From a virus: DNA of 22,070 nt. The translations under genes and the position numbers were made by a program. The notes under the pieces were generated by a model. That model was given only the letters and a program-made list of their open reading frames with translations, had not been told where the DNA came from and ran no database searches. This document shows, one piece after another, positions 1 to 6,335 of the stretch. Where the stretch lies: the IMG/VR virus record IMGVR_UViG_3300046534_000160, positions 1-22,070 of that record, one strand, 5' to 3'. Position 1 is the stretch's first letter; each line of letters starts with the position of its first letter.

Positions 1-2
1 GA

Positions 3-392
3 TTTGCATATTCACCAATGGGAACGTTTGGCGTTTTAACTGTTGATGATTTTGAATGTTACACAGTTGAGCGGCCATGGCTAGACAATAAAGCTAGCGA
101 GTCATGTATTCCAGAGGGTGCGTATGGCATTGAGCTGGGAATGTACAACCGTGGCGGCTACCCTGCATACGAGATAATGAACGTACCAAATCGATCACTA
201 ATTAAAATGCACCGAGGCAACAATATGAATGATGTTGTGGGATGCGTAGCGTTTGGTGCCAAGCTTTGGTATTACGAGGATTTGTGGTCCGTATCTGATA
301 GCGGCGGCGCAATGAAGAAATTTATGGCGGCAATGGATGGGCAAAACGGCCAGATTATTATTAAGTCAAAACAAATATGCGATTGGGGGTAG
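3..392 (+). CDS. DUF5675 family protein, 5' end cut by the window
   Basis: The reading frame is open from the window edge (codons from position 3 read FAYSP before the first Met at 18), so the true start probably lies upstream and this is a 3' fragment of about 129 residues. The motifs TVERPW, N-K-A-S-E-S-C-I-P-E-G-A-Y and the MHRGN segment match what I recall of the DUF5675 family, small proteins common in phage lysis and tail regions. The biochemical role of this family is not established to my knowledge. No signal peptide or membrane segment is visible. It sits just upstream of a promoter-like leader and a holin gene, so a link to lysis is possible but is only guilt by association. An alternative is that Met18 is the real start, but no Shine-Dalgarno site is visible in the 17 bases before it. 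Confidence 0.7.
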   Translation, partial: FAYSPMGTFGVLTVDDFECYTVERPWLDNKASESCIPEGAYGIELGMYNRGGYPAYEIMNVPNRSLIKMHRGNNMNDVVGCVAFGAKLWYYEDLWSVSDSGGAMKKFMAAMDGQNGQIIIKSKQICDWG

Positions 393-394
393 CG

Positions 395-422
395 ATCATT
401 TTCTTGGCGTCACGAAAATGAT
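395..422 (+). repeat. Perfect 9-bp inverted repeat just after the DUF5675 stop
   Basis: ATCATTTTC (395-403) and GAAAATGAT (414-422) are perfect reverse complements separated by 10 bases. The first arm begins 2 bases after the preceding stop codon. No T run follows directly, so it is a poor intrinsic terminator on the + strand. The right arm overlaps an extended -10 promoter element, so an operator or an RNA hairpin are the other readings. The repeat is seen directly; its function is inferred. Confidence 0.5.
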
Positions 423-427
423 ATAAT
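419..427 (+). promoter_or_regulatory. Candidate extended -10 sigma70 promoter upstream of the holin genes
   Basis: The sequence TGATATAAT gives a consensus TATAAT (422-427) preceded by TG at 419-420, the extended -10 arrangement that tolerates a weak -35 box. No good TTGACA-like box is found 16-18 bases upstream, where the sequence lies in the inverted repeat 395-422. A start near 434 would give a leader of about 100 nt before the first small ORF at 536. It could drive the lysis, spike and terminase genes. Host RNA polymerase use is inferred. Confidence 0.45.
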
Positions 428-476
428 ACAGCATAGGCTGTTTAGATGTGTGCGGTGTGTGGCAATGCGTAAACCC

Positions 477-524
477 TTGTTAGGTTGCTACCTGCGCAGC
501 ACGCACCTCTAAGCAGCTTAACAA
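477..524 (+). promoter_or_regulatory. Long hairpin in the leader of the holin transcript
   Basis: TTGTTAGGTTGCT (477-489) can pair along its whole length with AGCAGCTTAACAA (512-524): 13 pairs, of which two are G-U, closing a 22-nt loop. A smaller stem, ACAGC/GCTGT (428-432/437-441), lies upstream. The 3' arm ends 3 bases before the purine-rich ribosome-binding site (527-531) of the ORF at 536, so the hairpin may affect initiation there. It could instead be an RNA stability element. The pairing is seen in the sequence; the function is inferred. Confidence 0.35.
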
Positions 525-535
525 CAGGGGGATAT

Positions 536-634
536 ATGACCATCTTAATCGCATCAATAGTATTTACATCTATAATATGCGCTATCATTGATCCGTATAG
601 CGAGTATCTGAACTGGAAGGAGTGCAAGTCGTGA
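536..634 (+). CDS. 32-residue membrane peptide, translationally coupled to the holin
   Basis: This short ORF is preceded by a strong purine-rich site (AGGGGGA, 526-532) at short spacing. It begins MTILIASIVFTSIICAII, a hydrophobic helix of about 17 residues (2-18), and ends in a short polar tail with NWKECKS. Its TGA (632-634) overlaps the GTG start of the holin (631) in a GTGA arrangement, which suggests coupled translation. Single-helix peptides beside holins can act as holin regulators or accessory lysis proteins. Here that is inference from position and hydrophobicity only. A non-coding leader remains possible given its size. Confidence 0.5.
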   Translation: MTILIASIVFTSIICAIIDPYSEYLNWKECKS

Positions 635-1140
635 GCTGGAAAGATATAGTTAAAGCGGTAGCCCCAACTTTAGGCATGGCGTTAGGTGGCCCGATGGGTG
701 GAGCCGCCACCAAATTCCTCACTGACAAGCTTTTGGGTGATCATGGTGGCGATAGTAAGGATATTGAAAGTTTTATCTTAGGTGCGAGTCCTGAGCAGCT
801 TGCAGAGCTTAAGAAAATTGATAACGAATTCAAGATTAAAATGCGCGAACTTAATATTGACGTGTTTGAACTTGAGTCAAAAGACCGTGATAGTGCTAGA
901 GGATTGTACAAAGTTAATATATGGCCGCAGATCGTATTGTCTGCAATATTTATAATTGGTTACTTTGCAATACTCTACATGCTATTTTCGGGTGAAGTAT
1001 CGATTTCGGAAGAGCAGCGTGATGTGGTCAATATTCTGCTCGGCGTATTAACCGCAGCGGTACCCCAAATATTAAGTTTCTGGTTTGGCTCAAGCCTTGG
1101 ATCAAAAGAGAAAACTAACGCGATGAAAGCAGATCAATGA
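631..1140 (+). CDS. GTA-type 3TM holin-like protein
   Basis: The 169-residue product (from GTG 631) resembles the GTA_holin_3TM family, which forms lesions in the inner membrane so that the cell lyses. An N-terminal glycine- and alanine-rich amphipathic or hydrophobic stretch (about 6-30) is followed by a charged middle with the family-like segment around KDRDSAR (84-90) and WPQI (98-101), then membrane helices at about 99-119 and 132-153 and a polar tail. I chose GTG 631 over the in-frame GTG 622 because AAGGAG (616-621) lies 9 bases before 631 but directly abuts 622. The gene overlaps the small ORF before it (GTGA) and the membrane protein after it (ATGA). The family call is from recognition of the pattern; holin activity is inferred. 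Confidence 0.75.
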   Translation: MSWKDIVKAVAPTLGMALGGPMGGAATKFLTDKLLGDHGGDSKDIESFILGASPEQLAELKKIDNEFKIKMRELNIDVFELESKDRDSARGLYKVNIWPQIVLSAIFIIGYFAILYMLFSGEVSISEEQRDVVNILLGVLTAAVPQILSFWFGSSLGSKEKTNAMKADQ

Positions 1141-1406
1141 TTAAGAACGCATTACATTTGTCGATAAACTTGCTAGTTGTTGCAGCATACATGATGCTGA
1201 CCCGCGATTATCTTATATCGTTTAGCGATAGCAGCCATTCATATAACTCACTCAGCGAGTTTGTCATTGCTTGCTTTATTGCGGCAACCCTGGTTATTTA
1301 CGTATCTTACCCATTCGATGGCACCAAAAGCCACAGAAGCGAGTTTAGCCTCTTAGTTTTGTGTGTAACCGGGCTAATTGTAGGGGTAGATAAACTTGTA
1401 TTTTAG
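1137..1406 (+). CDS. Small three-helix membrane protein, possible second holin or antiholin
   Basis: The 89-residue product has three likely membrane segments (about 5-22, 41-59 and 70-86) joined by short polar loops, with a basic N-terminus (MIKN). Its ATG overlaps the holin stop codon in ATGA, so the two are probably translated together. I do not recognise a named family. Size, topology and place immediately after a holin fit a second holin, an antiholin or another lysis-timing protein, but none of these can be distinguished from the sequence. Confidence 0.65.
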   Translation: MIKNALHLSINLLVVAAYMMLTRDYLISFSDSSHSYNSLSEFVIACFIAATLVIYVSYPFDGTKSHRSEFSLLVLCVTGLIVGVDKLVF

Positions 1407-1439
1407 CTCTAGCATGTATTCATCTAAAAAGGTGGTACA

Positions 1440-1637
1440 ATGGCTATTAATTTTGCAGTGTTGGAAAAAATGATGGTTGCGATACAGTCAGATATTGAAG
1501 ATGTGAGATCAGACATTAATAAAACTGGCGATGATCCCGCTTTTTTAGCAGTTGAAGGTATGATGAGAGGTTTTAATCCTGATCTGCGCAAGTATTTGAA
1601 GCTGAGGGAGCTTATCAGTGACAGACGAGGAGCTTGA
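1440..1637 (+). CDS. Small hypothetical protein (65 aa)
   Basis: This ORF has a convincing ribosome-binding site (AAAAAGGTGG before ATG 1440). The product is charged and probably helical, with acidic and basic heptad-like spacing in the first 30 residues and a basic C-terminus (ISDRRGA). No membrane segment, signal or known motif is seen. It overlaps the next gene by 20 bases. I do not recognise a family and give no function; the next protein, also coiled-coil-like, may be a partner. Confidence 0.6.
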   Translation: MAINFAVLEKMMVAIQSDIEDVRSDINKTGDDPAFLAVEGMMRGFNPDLRKYLKLRELISDRRGA

Positions 1638-2025
1638 TATAGCCGTGGCAGAATGTACAGCAAAAAGCGCTAGAGGTTTAGGCATGTTTGAGCAGTTCAC
1701 AAAGCTGGTGTTCACGCTGTTAAGTGAAATGCGAACGCTTGAAACCAGGGTAAGTACGCACAGTAGAGATATTGATGGTCTAGCGTCTGAGATAGCGCTA
1801 CTGAAAGAACTCGCAGCAGACAACAAAAACACAAACAATCAAATGATTGAATCTCTATCTTTAATGAATAAATCTTTATTTCCTATCCTGAAAAAGAATC
1901 GAAAATTTGATAAGTTTTTTTCGTGGATGGGATGGGTAGGTATTGGGTCAGTAGTATTTGTAGTTATATTATTGATAGCAGTTGACCCTATGATCTTGAT
2001 AAACCTTGTATCAAAAAAAGTATAA
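1618..2025 (+). CDS. Coiled-coil protein with a C-terminal membrane anchor
   Basis: The 135-residue product starts at GTG 1618, preceded by GAGGGAG (1605-1611) at good spacing, inside the end of the previous gene. Residues 25-95 look like an amphipathic helix or coiled coil (repeated L, I and M at heptad-like spacing with many charged residues). A single hydrophobic segment (about 102-122) near the C-terminus is followed by a short tail ending SKKV. This tail-anchored topology differs from the N-terminal anchor of inner-membrane spanins. No family was recognised. It may anchor something to the inner membrane during lysis or entry, but this is speculative. Confidence 0.6.
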   Translation: MTDEELDIAVAECTAKSARGLGMFEQFTKLVFTLLSEMRTLETRVSTHSRDIDGLASEIALLKELAADNKNTNNQMIESLSLMNKSLFPILKKNRKFDKFFSWMGWVGIGSVVFVVILLIAVDPMILINLVSKKV

Positions 2026-2052
2026 CTCGTAAAATTTAACTGAGTTTAGAAT

Positions 2053-3357
2053 ATGGGAATTGGAATTGGAACTGGAGGTAGGATTGTGAGAGGTGCAGCA
2101 AGTCTCAGCAGTGTGGGTAGTCGTGTATGCGTAATAGCTACGTCTTTAGGTAATCAACAGTCGTCAGCAACATCAACGACCATTCGTAGGACTGCGCAGT
2201 CATGGGTTGATTGGGCTAGCGCCCTATCCAACGGCATGATTCAGTTTCCTGTATGGCATGACCCTACAGTTATTGCAGGTTGGGAGCCGGATGGTGCAGG
2301 TACAACACGCAGTTTTCAGGGGCTAAACTGTGGCGTTTCAGATCAAACAGCTCTACAAATATATGATCGTCGAGTGTCAATATTATCGTATAAAGCAGAC
2401 ATCTATGTTTTAGATATGGGGACTAATGATATAAGTTCTCAGACTGCGGAATATATACACAATTACCGACATTTAATGGCTACGTTTTTAAGTGAGCAAA
2501 ATAAACCGGTTATTGTATTACCTATATTGGCTAGAGACGCATCGGTCTGGGCTGAGGGTGGGACAGAACAGCTAAAGGCGTTAGAGGTTAACAGATTAAG
2601 TCGAGAATCTATGCGACAAATCCCCAACGTCTATATTTATGACTGGAACAATAGGTTTGTAGATCAAGATACGAATTTCACTCCGAGGACAGATGCCAGC
2701 ATAGATGGTACGCATTTTAGCGGAAAAGCGGCGTACTGGGTTGGCAAGGATTTTGGTAATTATATATCTCAATTCATAACATTTTCAGACGGGGAAATGG
2801 CGTCTACGAATGAACTTCCCGTGTTCACCGGCACAGGCGGTAGTAATACAGATACAACGGGTGACGTTCCAGACGGCTATAAATTTGAGCGGGTCAGTGG
2901 AGTTACTGCGGGGGTTTCTAGTGTTGGAGCTGACTACGTGCAGCTAGCCCTTACTACGACAGGCGCGGCAGGAGAATCGTTATTTTATTTTAGAACGGCA
3001 TCCGCAGATACAACTCACACATTTGCTGACGAATGGATGATGGCCAAATGCCTAATTGAAACACTAACTGCGAGCAGTAGTGTATTAGAGATAATTCTTT
3101 CGTTTAGAGACAGAGGGACAGCAGGGTTGACAGCTAGTGATGGGGACGCAAAGCCTGGGGCAAACTTCCCACCCGAAGAATTTGCTAAACTGTTTTCTAC
3201 TCCGCACAATAAATTTGTGAGTGATTCGACTCAGTATAGATGGCGCATAGAGGTTCGTTTAGATAATAGCGTTGCGGAGACGGTCACCATTAAAATCAAT
3301 CAGCCGTCGGTAAAAGAAGTTGCAGATCCGATTGTTCGCTACGGTTCAATCACTTAA
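2053..3357 (+). CDS. SGNH/GDSL-type hydrolase, probable virion-borne esterase or spike fibre
   Basis: The 434-residue product has the SGNH blocks in order: block I ATSLGNQ with the nucleophile Ser31, block II Gly94 (NCGVSD), block III GTND with Asn125, and block V DGTH with Asp218 and His221. The catalytic and oxyanion residues are therefore all present, although block I lacks the usual GDS glycine and aspartate. Residues from about 240 to 434 are rich in Thr, Ser, Gly and Val and look like a beta-sandwich, possibly carbohydrate-binding. Known members remove acyl groups from polysaccharides or other esters, so capsule or O-antigen deacetylation is a sensible inference. The glycine/isoleucine-rich N-terminus (MGIGIG) resembles anchor peptides of phage spikes. 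The alternative GTG start at 2086 has a better Shine-Dalgarno (GGAGGT, 2074-2079) but would remove that peptide. The next gene looks like a spike base, supporting a virion role. Confidence 0.75.
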   Translation: MGIGIGTGGRIVRGAASLSSVGSRVCVIATSLGNQQSSATSTTIRRTAQSWVDWASALSNGMIQFPVWHDPTVIAGWEPDGAGTTRSFQGLNCGVSDQTALQIYDRRVSILSYKADIYVLDMGTNDISSQTAEYIHNYRHLMATFLSEQNKPVIVLPILARDASVWAEGGTEQLKALEVNRLSRESMRQIPNVYIYDWNNRFVDQDTNFTPRTDASIDGTHFSGKAAYWVGKDFGNYISQFITFSDGEMASTNELPVFTGTGGSNTDTTGDVPDGYKFERVSGVTAGVSSVGADYVQLALTTTGAAGESLFYFRTASADTTHTFADEWMMAKCLIETLTASSSVLEIILSFRDRGTAGLTASDGDAKPGANFPPEEFAKLFSTPHNKFVSDSTQYRWRIEVRLDNSVAETVTIKINQPSVKEVADPIVRYGSIT

Positions 3358-3378
3358 TTAAAAAACAGGAGATACAGT

Positions 3379-3630
3379 ATGTCATTTATAGAGCTTACGT
3401 CAGCCGGCGGTTACGCTATTACCCCGCATGACGACACGGTTTTAGTGCCCACGGCTAACGGGATTTATTGTGGTGGAGGTGGAGACATAAGAATAATCAC
3501 ACCAGAAGGTGATGATCTGACTTTTACAGCGGTCCCGGCCGGGCAGACAATAGATTGGCAGGCAGTAAAGGTAATGGCTACAAACACGACGGCTACCAAC
3601 TTAATAGCAGCAACAAGACCGAGGAGCTAG
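3379..3630 (+). CDS. Spike-base-like protein, resembling the RCAP_Rcc01079 family
   Basis: The 83-residue product follows AGGAG (3367-3371). Its layout, an N-terminal TPHDDTVLV, a GGGGDI turn, then ITPEGDDLTFTAVPAG and a C-terminal ATNTTATNLIAATRP, matches my memory of the small all-beta proteins annotated as 'spike base protein, RCAP_Rcc01079 family'. In the Rhodobacter capsulatus gene transfer agent that protein forms the base of head spikes that bind the host capsule. Here it directly follows an SGNH hydrolase that could be the fibre it holds. The family match is from recognition of the motif pattern only. A generic small virion or decoration protein is the alternative. Confidence 0.65.
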   Translation: MSFIELTSAGGYAITPHDDTVLVPTANGIYCGGGGDIRIITPEGDDLTFTAVPAGQTIDWQAVKVMATNTTATNLIAATRPRS

Positions 3631-3631
3631 C

Positions 3632-3868
3632 ATGAGCAATGAAATTACAGCAGAAGCGTTAGGGGAGTTTGATGGATTGGTTGCGGATAAAATGGAAGCT
3701 GAAAAAGCAATATTAGTAGCAAAAGCGGCAGTAAAGCCAAAGCGACAAAAAAACGACAAGGATCGAATCGAAAAGCTAGAAAAGGATTTACGGGCAGTAG
3801 TTGACATGCTAAACAATATGGCATCAGCTATAGGTTTGCCAAAGTCGATTATTCCAAATTTAGATTAA
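3632..3868 (+). CDS. Small charged coiled-coil protein (78 aa)
   Basis: ATG 3632 lies 1 base after the preceding stop, with GAGGAG (3622-3627) as the ribosome-binding site. The product is highly charged, with a lysine-rich centre (residues about 30-45) followed by a heptad-like helix to about residue 70, and a short non-polar tail. There is no membrane segment. The close coupling to the spike-base-like gene suggests a structural or assembly role, for example a chaperone or linker, but I recognise no family. Confidence 0.6.
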   Translation: MSNEITAEALGEFDGLVADKMEAEKAILVAKAAVKPKRQKNDKDRIEKLEKDLRAVVDMLNNMASAIGLPKSIIPNLD

Positions 3869-3889
3869 ACCCACCCCACAAGGATACCC

Positions 3890-4042
3890 ATGATGAATGG
3901 CCCTAATCAAGAAAGTGTTACCGAAAGTAACAAGCACAAACAACTATCCTACATGCTGCCGTTAATCCTAGCGGCAATAGTATTACTTCCCCCTGAATTA
4001 GGTAGCCTCGTCATCCTCGCTTGTGTATGGAGGTCTTTATAA
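3890..4042 (+). CDS. 50-residue single-pass membrane protein
   Basis: This short ORF starts at ATG 3890 (a second ATG follows at 3893) with the weak site CAAGGA upstream. About 20 polar residues are followed by a long hydrophobic stretch, YMLPLILAAIVLLPPELG and then SLVILACVW, broken by PPE, so it may be one long or two short membrane segments. Its TAA shares the A of the next ATG (TAATG at 4040-4044). The coupling, and the otherwise empty space between two genes, support it being real. Function is unknown. Confidence 0.5.
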   Translation: MMNGPNQESVTESNKHKQLSYMLPLILAAIVLLPPELGSLVILACVWRSL

Positions 4043-4245
4043 TGACTAACGAAATGAAGCTACTAACAGCGCTATGTGATGCGCTAGGGTTTGATGTTAA
4101 GAGGGTGTGGGTTAATGAAGGTGAAATACATAATTACACTAAAATGGTTATCGAGAACTTTGGGCGGCTCGCGTTTAAGAGTGGTGTATATAAACCTTTA
4201 GAGCCCATATACGAATACAAGCTAACCAAGAGGGCTGAGGTATGA
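4042..4245 (+). CDS. Small hypothetical protein (67 aa)
   Basis: I chose ATG 4042 because GGAGG (4029-4033) lies 8 bases upstream. A longer form from TTG 4021 would place the ribosome-binding site inside the gene. The product begins with a probable helix (MTNEMKLLTALCDALGF) and has a mixed aromatic and basic second half ending KRAEV. No known motif is seen. It is coupled to the gene before it (TAATG) and the gene after it (ATGA). It resembles the small accessory proteins that often accumulate before the terminase genes. Confidence 0.6.
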   Translation: MTNEMKLLTALCDALGFDVKRVWVNEGEIHNYTKMVIENFGRLAFKSGVYKPLEPIYEYKLTKRAEV

Positions 4246-4487
4246 GTAAGCCAAGCCCTATAAATGTGAAGTTTAAGTTGGCGTACATACACGAAGAGGG
4301 ATGCGGAAAACCGGCATTCTATTTACATACTACGCCAAAGATATGCGAACCGCTTTACTCGAAGTATGTTGAATTATTGAATGGGGATACCCCAGAGAAA
4401 AGCAGCCTTATTCAATGCGGTACATGTGGGCTATTAATCGAAGGGCTTAGTGTGGATCAAATCCAAGAGGTAGAAGCTAATGAATAA
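4242..4487 (+). CDS. Small zinc-ribbon-like protein (81 aa)
   Basis: The ATG overlaps the previous stop in ATGA. The product has a His/Cys cluster (H17, C21 in HEEGCGKPAFYL) and a later CGTC knuckle (C59, C62), spaced as in small treble-clef or zinc-ribbon proteins often seen in phages; C35 lies between. This makes it a possible zinc-binding DNA- or protein-binding factor. The acidic C-terminus (IQEVEANE) is not typical of strong DNA binding. Metal binding is inferred from the residues. No specific partner can be named. Confidence 0.6.
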   Translation: MSKPSPINVKFKLAYIHEEGCGKPAFYLHTTPKICEPLYSKYVELLNGDTPEKSSLIQCGTCGLLIEGLSVDQIQEVEANE

Positions 4488-4587
4488 CCCATCAAAAACG
4501 CAATGTTATAACATAACACTATCAAGAGGTTGTCCACAAAGTGTGGTATCTGCGTTTATAGCGAGGGATAACCAGTATGGCAAGTAG
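4480..4587 (+). CDS. Possible 35-residue ORF bridging to the small terminase
   Basis: ATG 4480 lies within the end of the preceding gene (ATGAATAA) and is preceded by AGAGG (4466-4470) at 9 bases. The frame runs to a TAG inside the first codons of the small terminase gene, overlapping it by 11 bases. The peptide MNNPSKTQCYNITLSRGCPQ and onward is polar, with two cysteines and no membrane segment. It fits the overlapping layout here, but so short an ORF could be chance. It may instead serve to bring ribosomes to the terminase start. Confidence 0.35.
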   Translation: MNNPSKTQCYNITLSRGCPQSVVSAFIARDNQYGK

Positions 4588-4876
4588 AAAAGGTAGCTCA
4601 AACAAGAACAAAGACTTCCTTAATAGTCGCTTACAGGCTATGTACGGTAAGGACTTTGACCCTATTATGAAGATGGCTGAACAGGCTGTTCGAATACATA
4701 ACCAAACAAGTGACGTATCGGACATAGACGACCTAAAGTCATCTATTGACGCATGGGATAAGATCGCGCAATACACTACACCTAAGCTTAAAGCGTTAGA
4801 GGTTACAGGCAATGGTGAAGATGGCGAGCTTGTTGTATCTATCACACGCAAACGATTTGATGGTGAAGATGCCTAG
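4577..4876 (+). CDS. Terminase small subunit
   Basis: The 99-residue product fits the short small-terminase proteins of podoviruses: a basic N-terminus (ASRKGSSNKNK) likely to touch DNA, a helical segment LNSRLQAMYGKDFDP, an acidic middle, and a C-terminal WDKIAQYTTPKLKALEVTG segment that recurs in this protein group. Small terminases recognise phage DNA and regulate the large subunit during packaging. GAGGG (4562-4566) precedes ATG 4577. It overlaps the large subunit gene by 8 bases, the usual neighbour. The call rests on motif recognition plus position. Confidence 0.8.
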   Translation: MASRKGSSNKNKDFLNSRLQAMYGKDFDPIMKMAEQAVRIHNQTSDVSDIDDLKSSIDAWDKIAQYTTPKLKALEVTGNGEDGELVVSITRKRFDGEDA

Positions 4877-6335
4877 CGTTGAATACATCCTAAAGCCACA
4901 AGGCACGGTACTGCAAAACTTCGCAGACTGCCGCGAGCAAAACAGTTTCATCATGGGGCCGTTGGGTTCTGGCAAGACTGTGCAAACCATCTTAAAGATA
5001 TTTGATTTGTGTTGTGAGCAGGAGCCAGTAAAAGCAAAGGACAATAAGAATCATGGTGTACGCCTATCGCGATGGATAGCAGCGCGTAATACCTACTCTG
5101 AGCTATTCTCTACTACGATTAAAGATTGGCTAGAAATACATGGCGATCTTGGTGTATTCAAACAAGGCAGCAAAGAGCCACCAACCCACCGATTAGATTT
5201 TAAGCTTGACGATGGAACACGCGTGCAAGCTGAGATCATGTTTATTGCATTCGATAGGCCTGACCACGTAAAGAAAGCGCGAGGTATTCAGGCAACAGGT
5301 ATATGGTTAAACGAAACCAAAGAGATACCTAAGTCAGTAGTGGATATGCTTGATTTGCGTCATGGTCGATATCCTTCGCGTAAAGAGGGAGCTACGTGTA
5401 CGTGGCATGGGATGCTAGGAGATACTAATGCGCCCGATGAGGATCACTGGTACTACAAGATAGCTGAGGAAGAAAGGCCGGAGGGTTGGAAGTTTCACAA
5501 GCAACCAGGGGGAGTCTATAAGCATGGTGAGGGTTGGGAGGTTAACGAAGGTGCGGAGAACCTAGGCAACTTACCACAAAACTACTACCGGCGAGGAATA
5601 CAAGGCAAGTCCGAGGACTGGATTAAAGTTAACTTAGCGAATGAATACGGTTTTGTCAGCAATGGCAAGCCTGTGCATCCGATGTATGTTGATAGTGTTC
5701 ACTGTATCGACAGCTACACACCACAGCAAGGCGTTGAAATAATACTAGGGTTTGACTTTGGCCGGACTCCTGCCTGTGCATTCTTGCAGCGTACCGGTAT
5801 GGGTAGTTGGGTTTGCTTCGATGAGTTTATCGCGACTGATTCAGGTGCCATTGAATTCGCACCTATGCTAAAGCGTTACATTGAAGAGCATTACCGAGGC
5901 TTTAAGTTCAAAGGATGGGGCGACCCGTCTGGCGACAATAGAAACCAAGCTAACAGCGATACACCATTTAAGATAATGAGAGCTGCAGGTATTCCATGCT
6001 TTCCCACACAAAGCAATGACCCTACTATTCGACGTGCTGCGCTTGAATCGCCAATGAAAGAGCTGGCAATGGATGGTAAGCCAAGATTCACATTGACCAC
6101 TAAGGCTAGAATGATCCGAAAGGGTATGCAGGGTGGGTTTTGCTATCGTCGGATAATGGTAAGTGGTGAGAAATACACCGATGAGCCAGATAAGAATGAA
6201 TACTCTCACCCGGTAGAAGCGCTTGAATATGCGCTACAGGGAGAGGGTGAAGGAAAACAGGCATTAATTAGAAAAGACTTTATGAATGCAAGGCCGCACA
6301 AAGCCAAGGTTAGTGTGAATCTATGGGGCAGGTAG
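4869..6335 (+). CDS. Terminase large subunit (packaging ATPase and nuclease)
   Basis: The 488-residue product has a Walker A motif GPLGSGKT (30-37), a Walker B-like segment GIWLNE (144-149) with Glu149 as the likely catalytic carboxylate and Asn where Asp is usual, and an RNase H-like nuclease half with GFDFGRTPA (Asp near 295), GDPSGD (near 350) and HPVEALEYAL (near 446). It pumps DNA into the prohead through the portal and cuts the concatemer. I chose ATG 4869 because MPSVEYILKPQG is the expected beginning. In-frame starts upstream (4812, 4860) would extend into the small subunit gene without a good ribosome-binding site. Length fits podovirus large terminases. Confidence 0.93.
   Translation: MPSVEYILKPQGTVLQNFADCREQNSFIMGPLGSGKTVQTILKIFDLCCEQEPVKAKDNKNHGVRLSRWIAARNTYSELFSTTIKDWLEIHGDLGVFKQGSKEPPTHRLDFKLDDGTRVQAEIMFIAFDRPDHVKKARGIQATGIWLNETKEIPKSVVDMLDLRHGRYPSRKEGATCTWHGMLGDTNAPDEDHWYYKIAEEERPEGWKFHKQPGGVYKHGEGWEVNEGAENLGNLPQNYYRRGIQGKSEDWIKVNLANEYGFVSNGKPVHPMYVDSVHCIDSYTPQQGVEIILGFDFGRTPACAFLQRTGMGSWVCFDEFIATDSGAIEFAPMLKRYIEEHYRGFKFKGWGDPSGDNRNQANSDTPFKIMRAAGIPCFPTQSNDPTIRRAALESPMKELAMDGKPRFTLTTKARMIRKGMQGGFCYRRIMVSGEKYTDEPDKNEYSHPVEALEYALQGEGEGKQALIRKDFMNARPHKAKVSVNLWGR

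Noticed and set aside
4504-4513. Perfect palindrome TGTTATAACA upstream of the small terminase, operator- or -10-like
   Set aside because: It is only 10 bases and AT-rich, has no matching -35 box, and lies inside a possible short ORF; chance is a good explanation.
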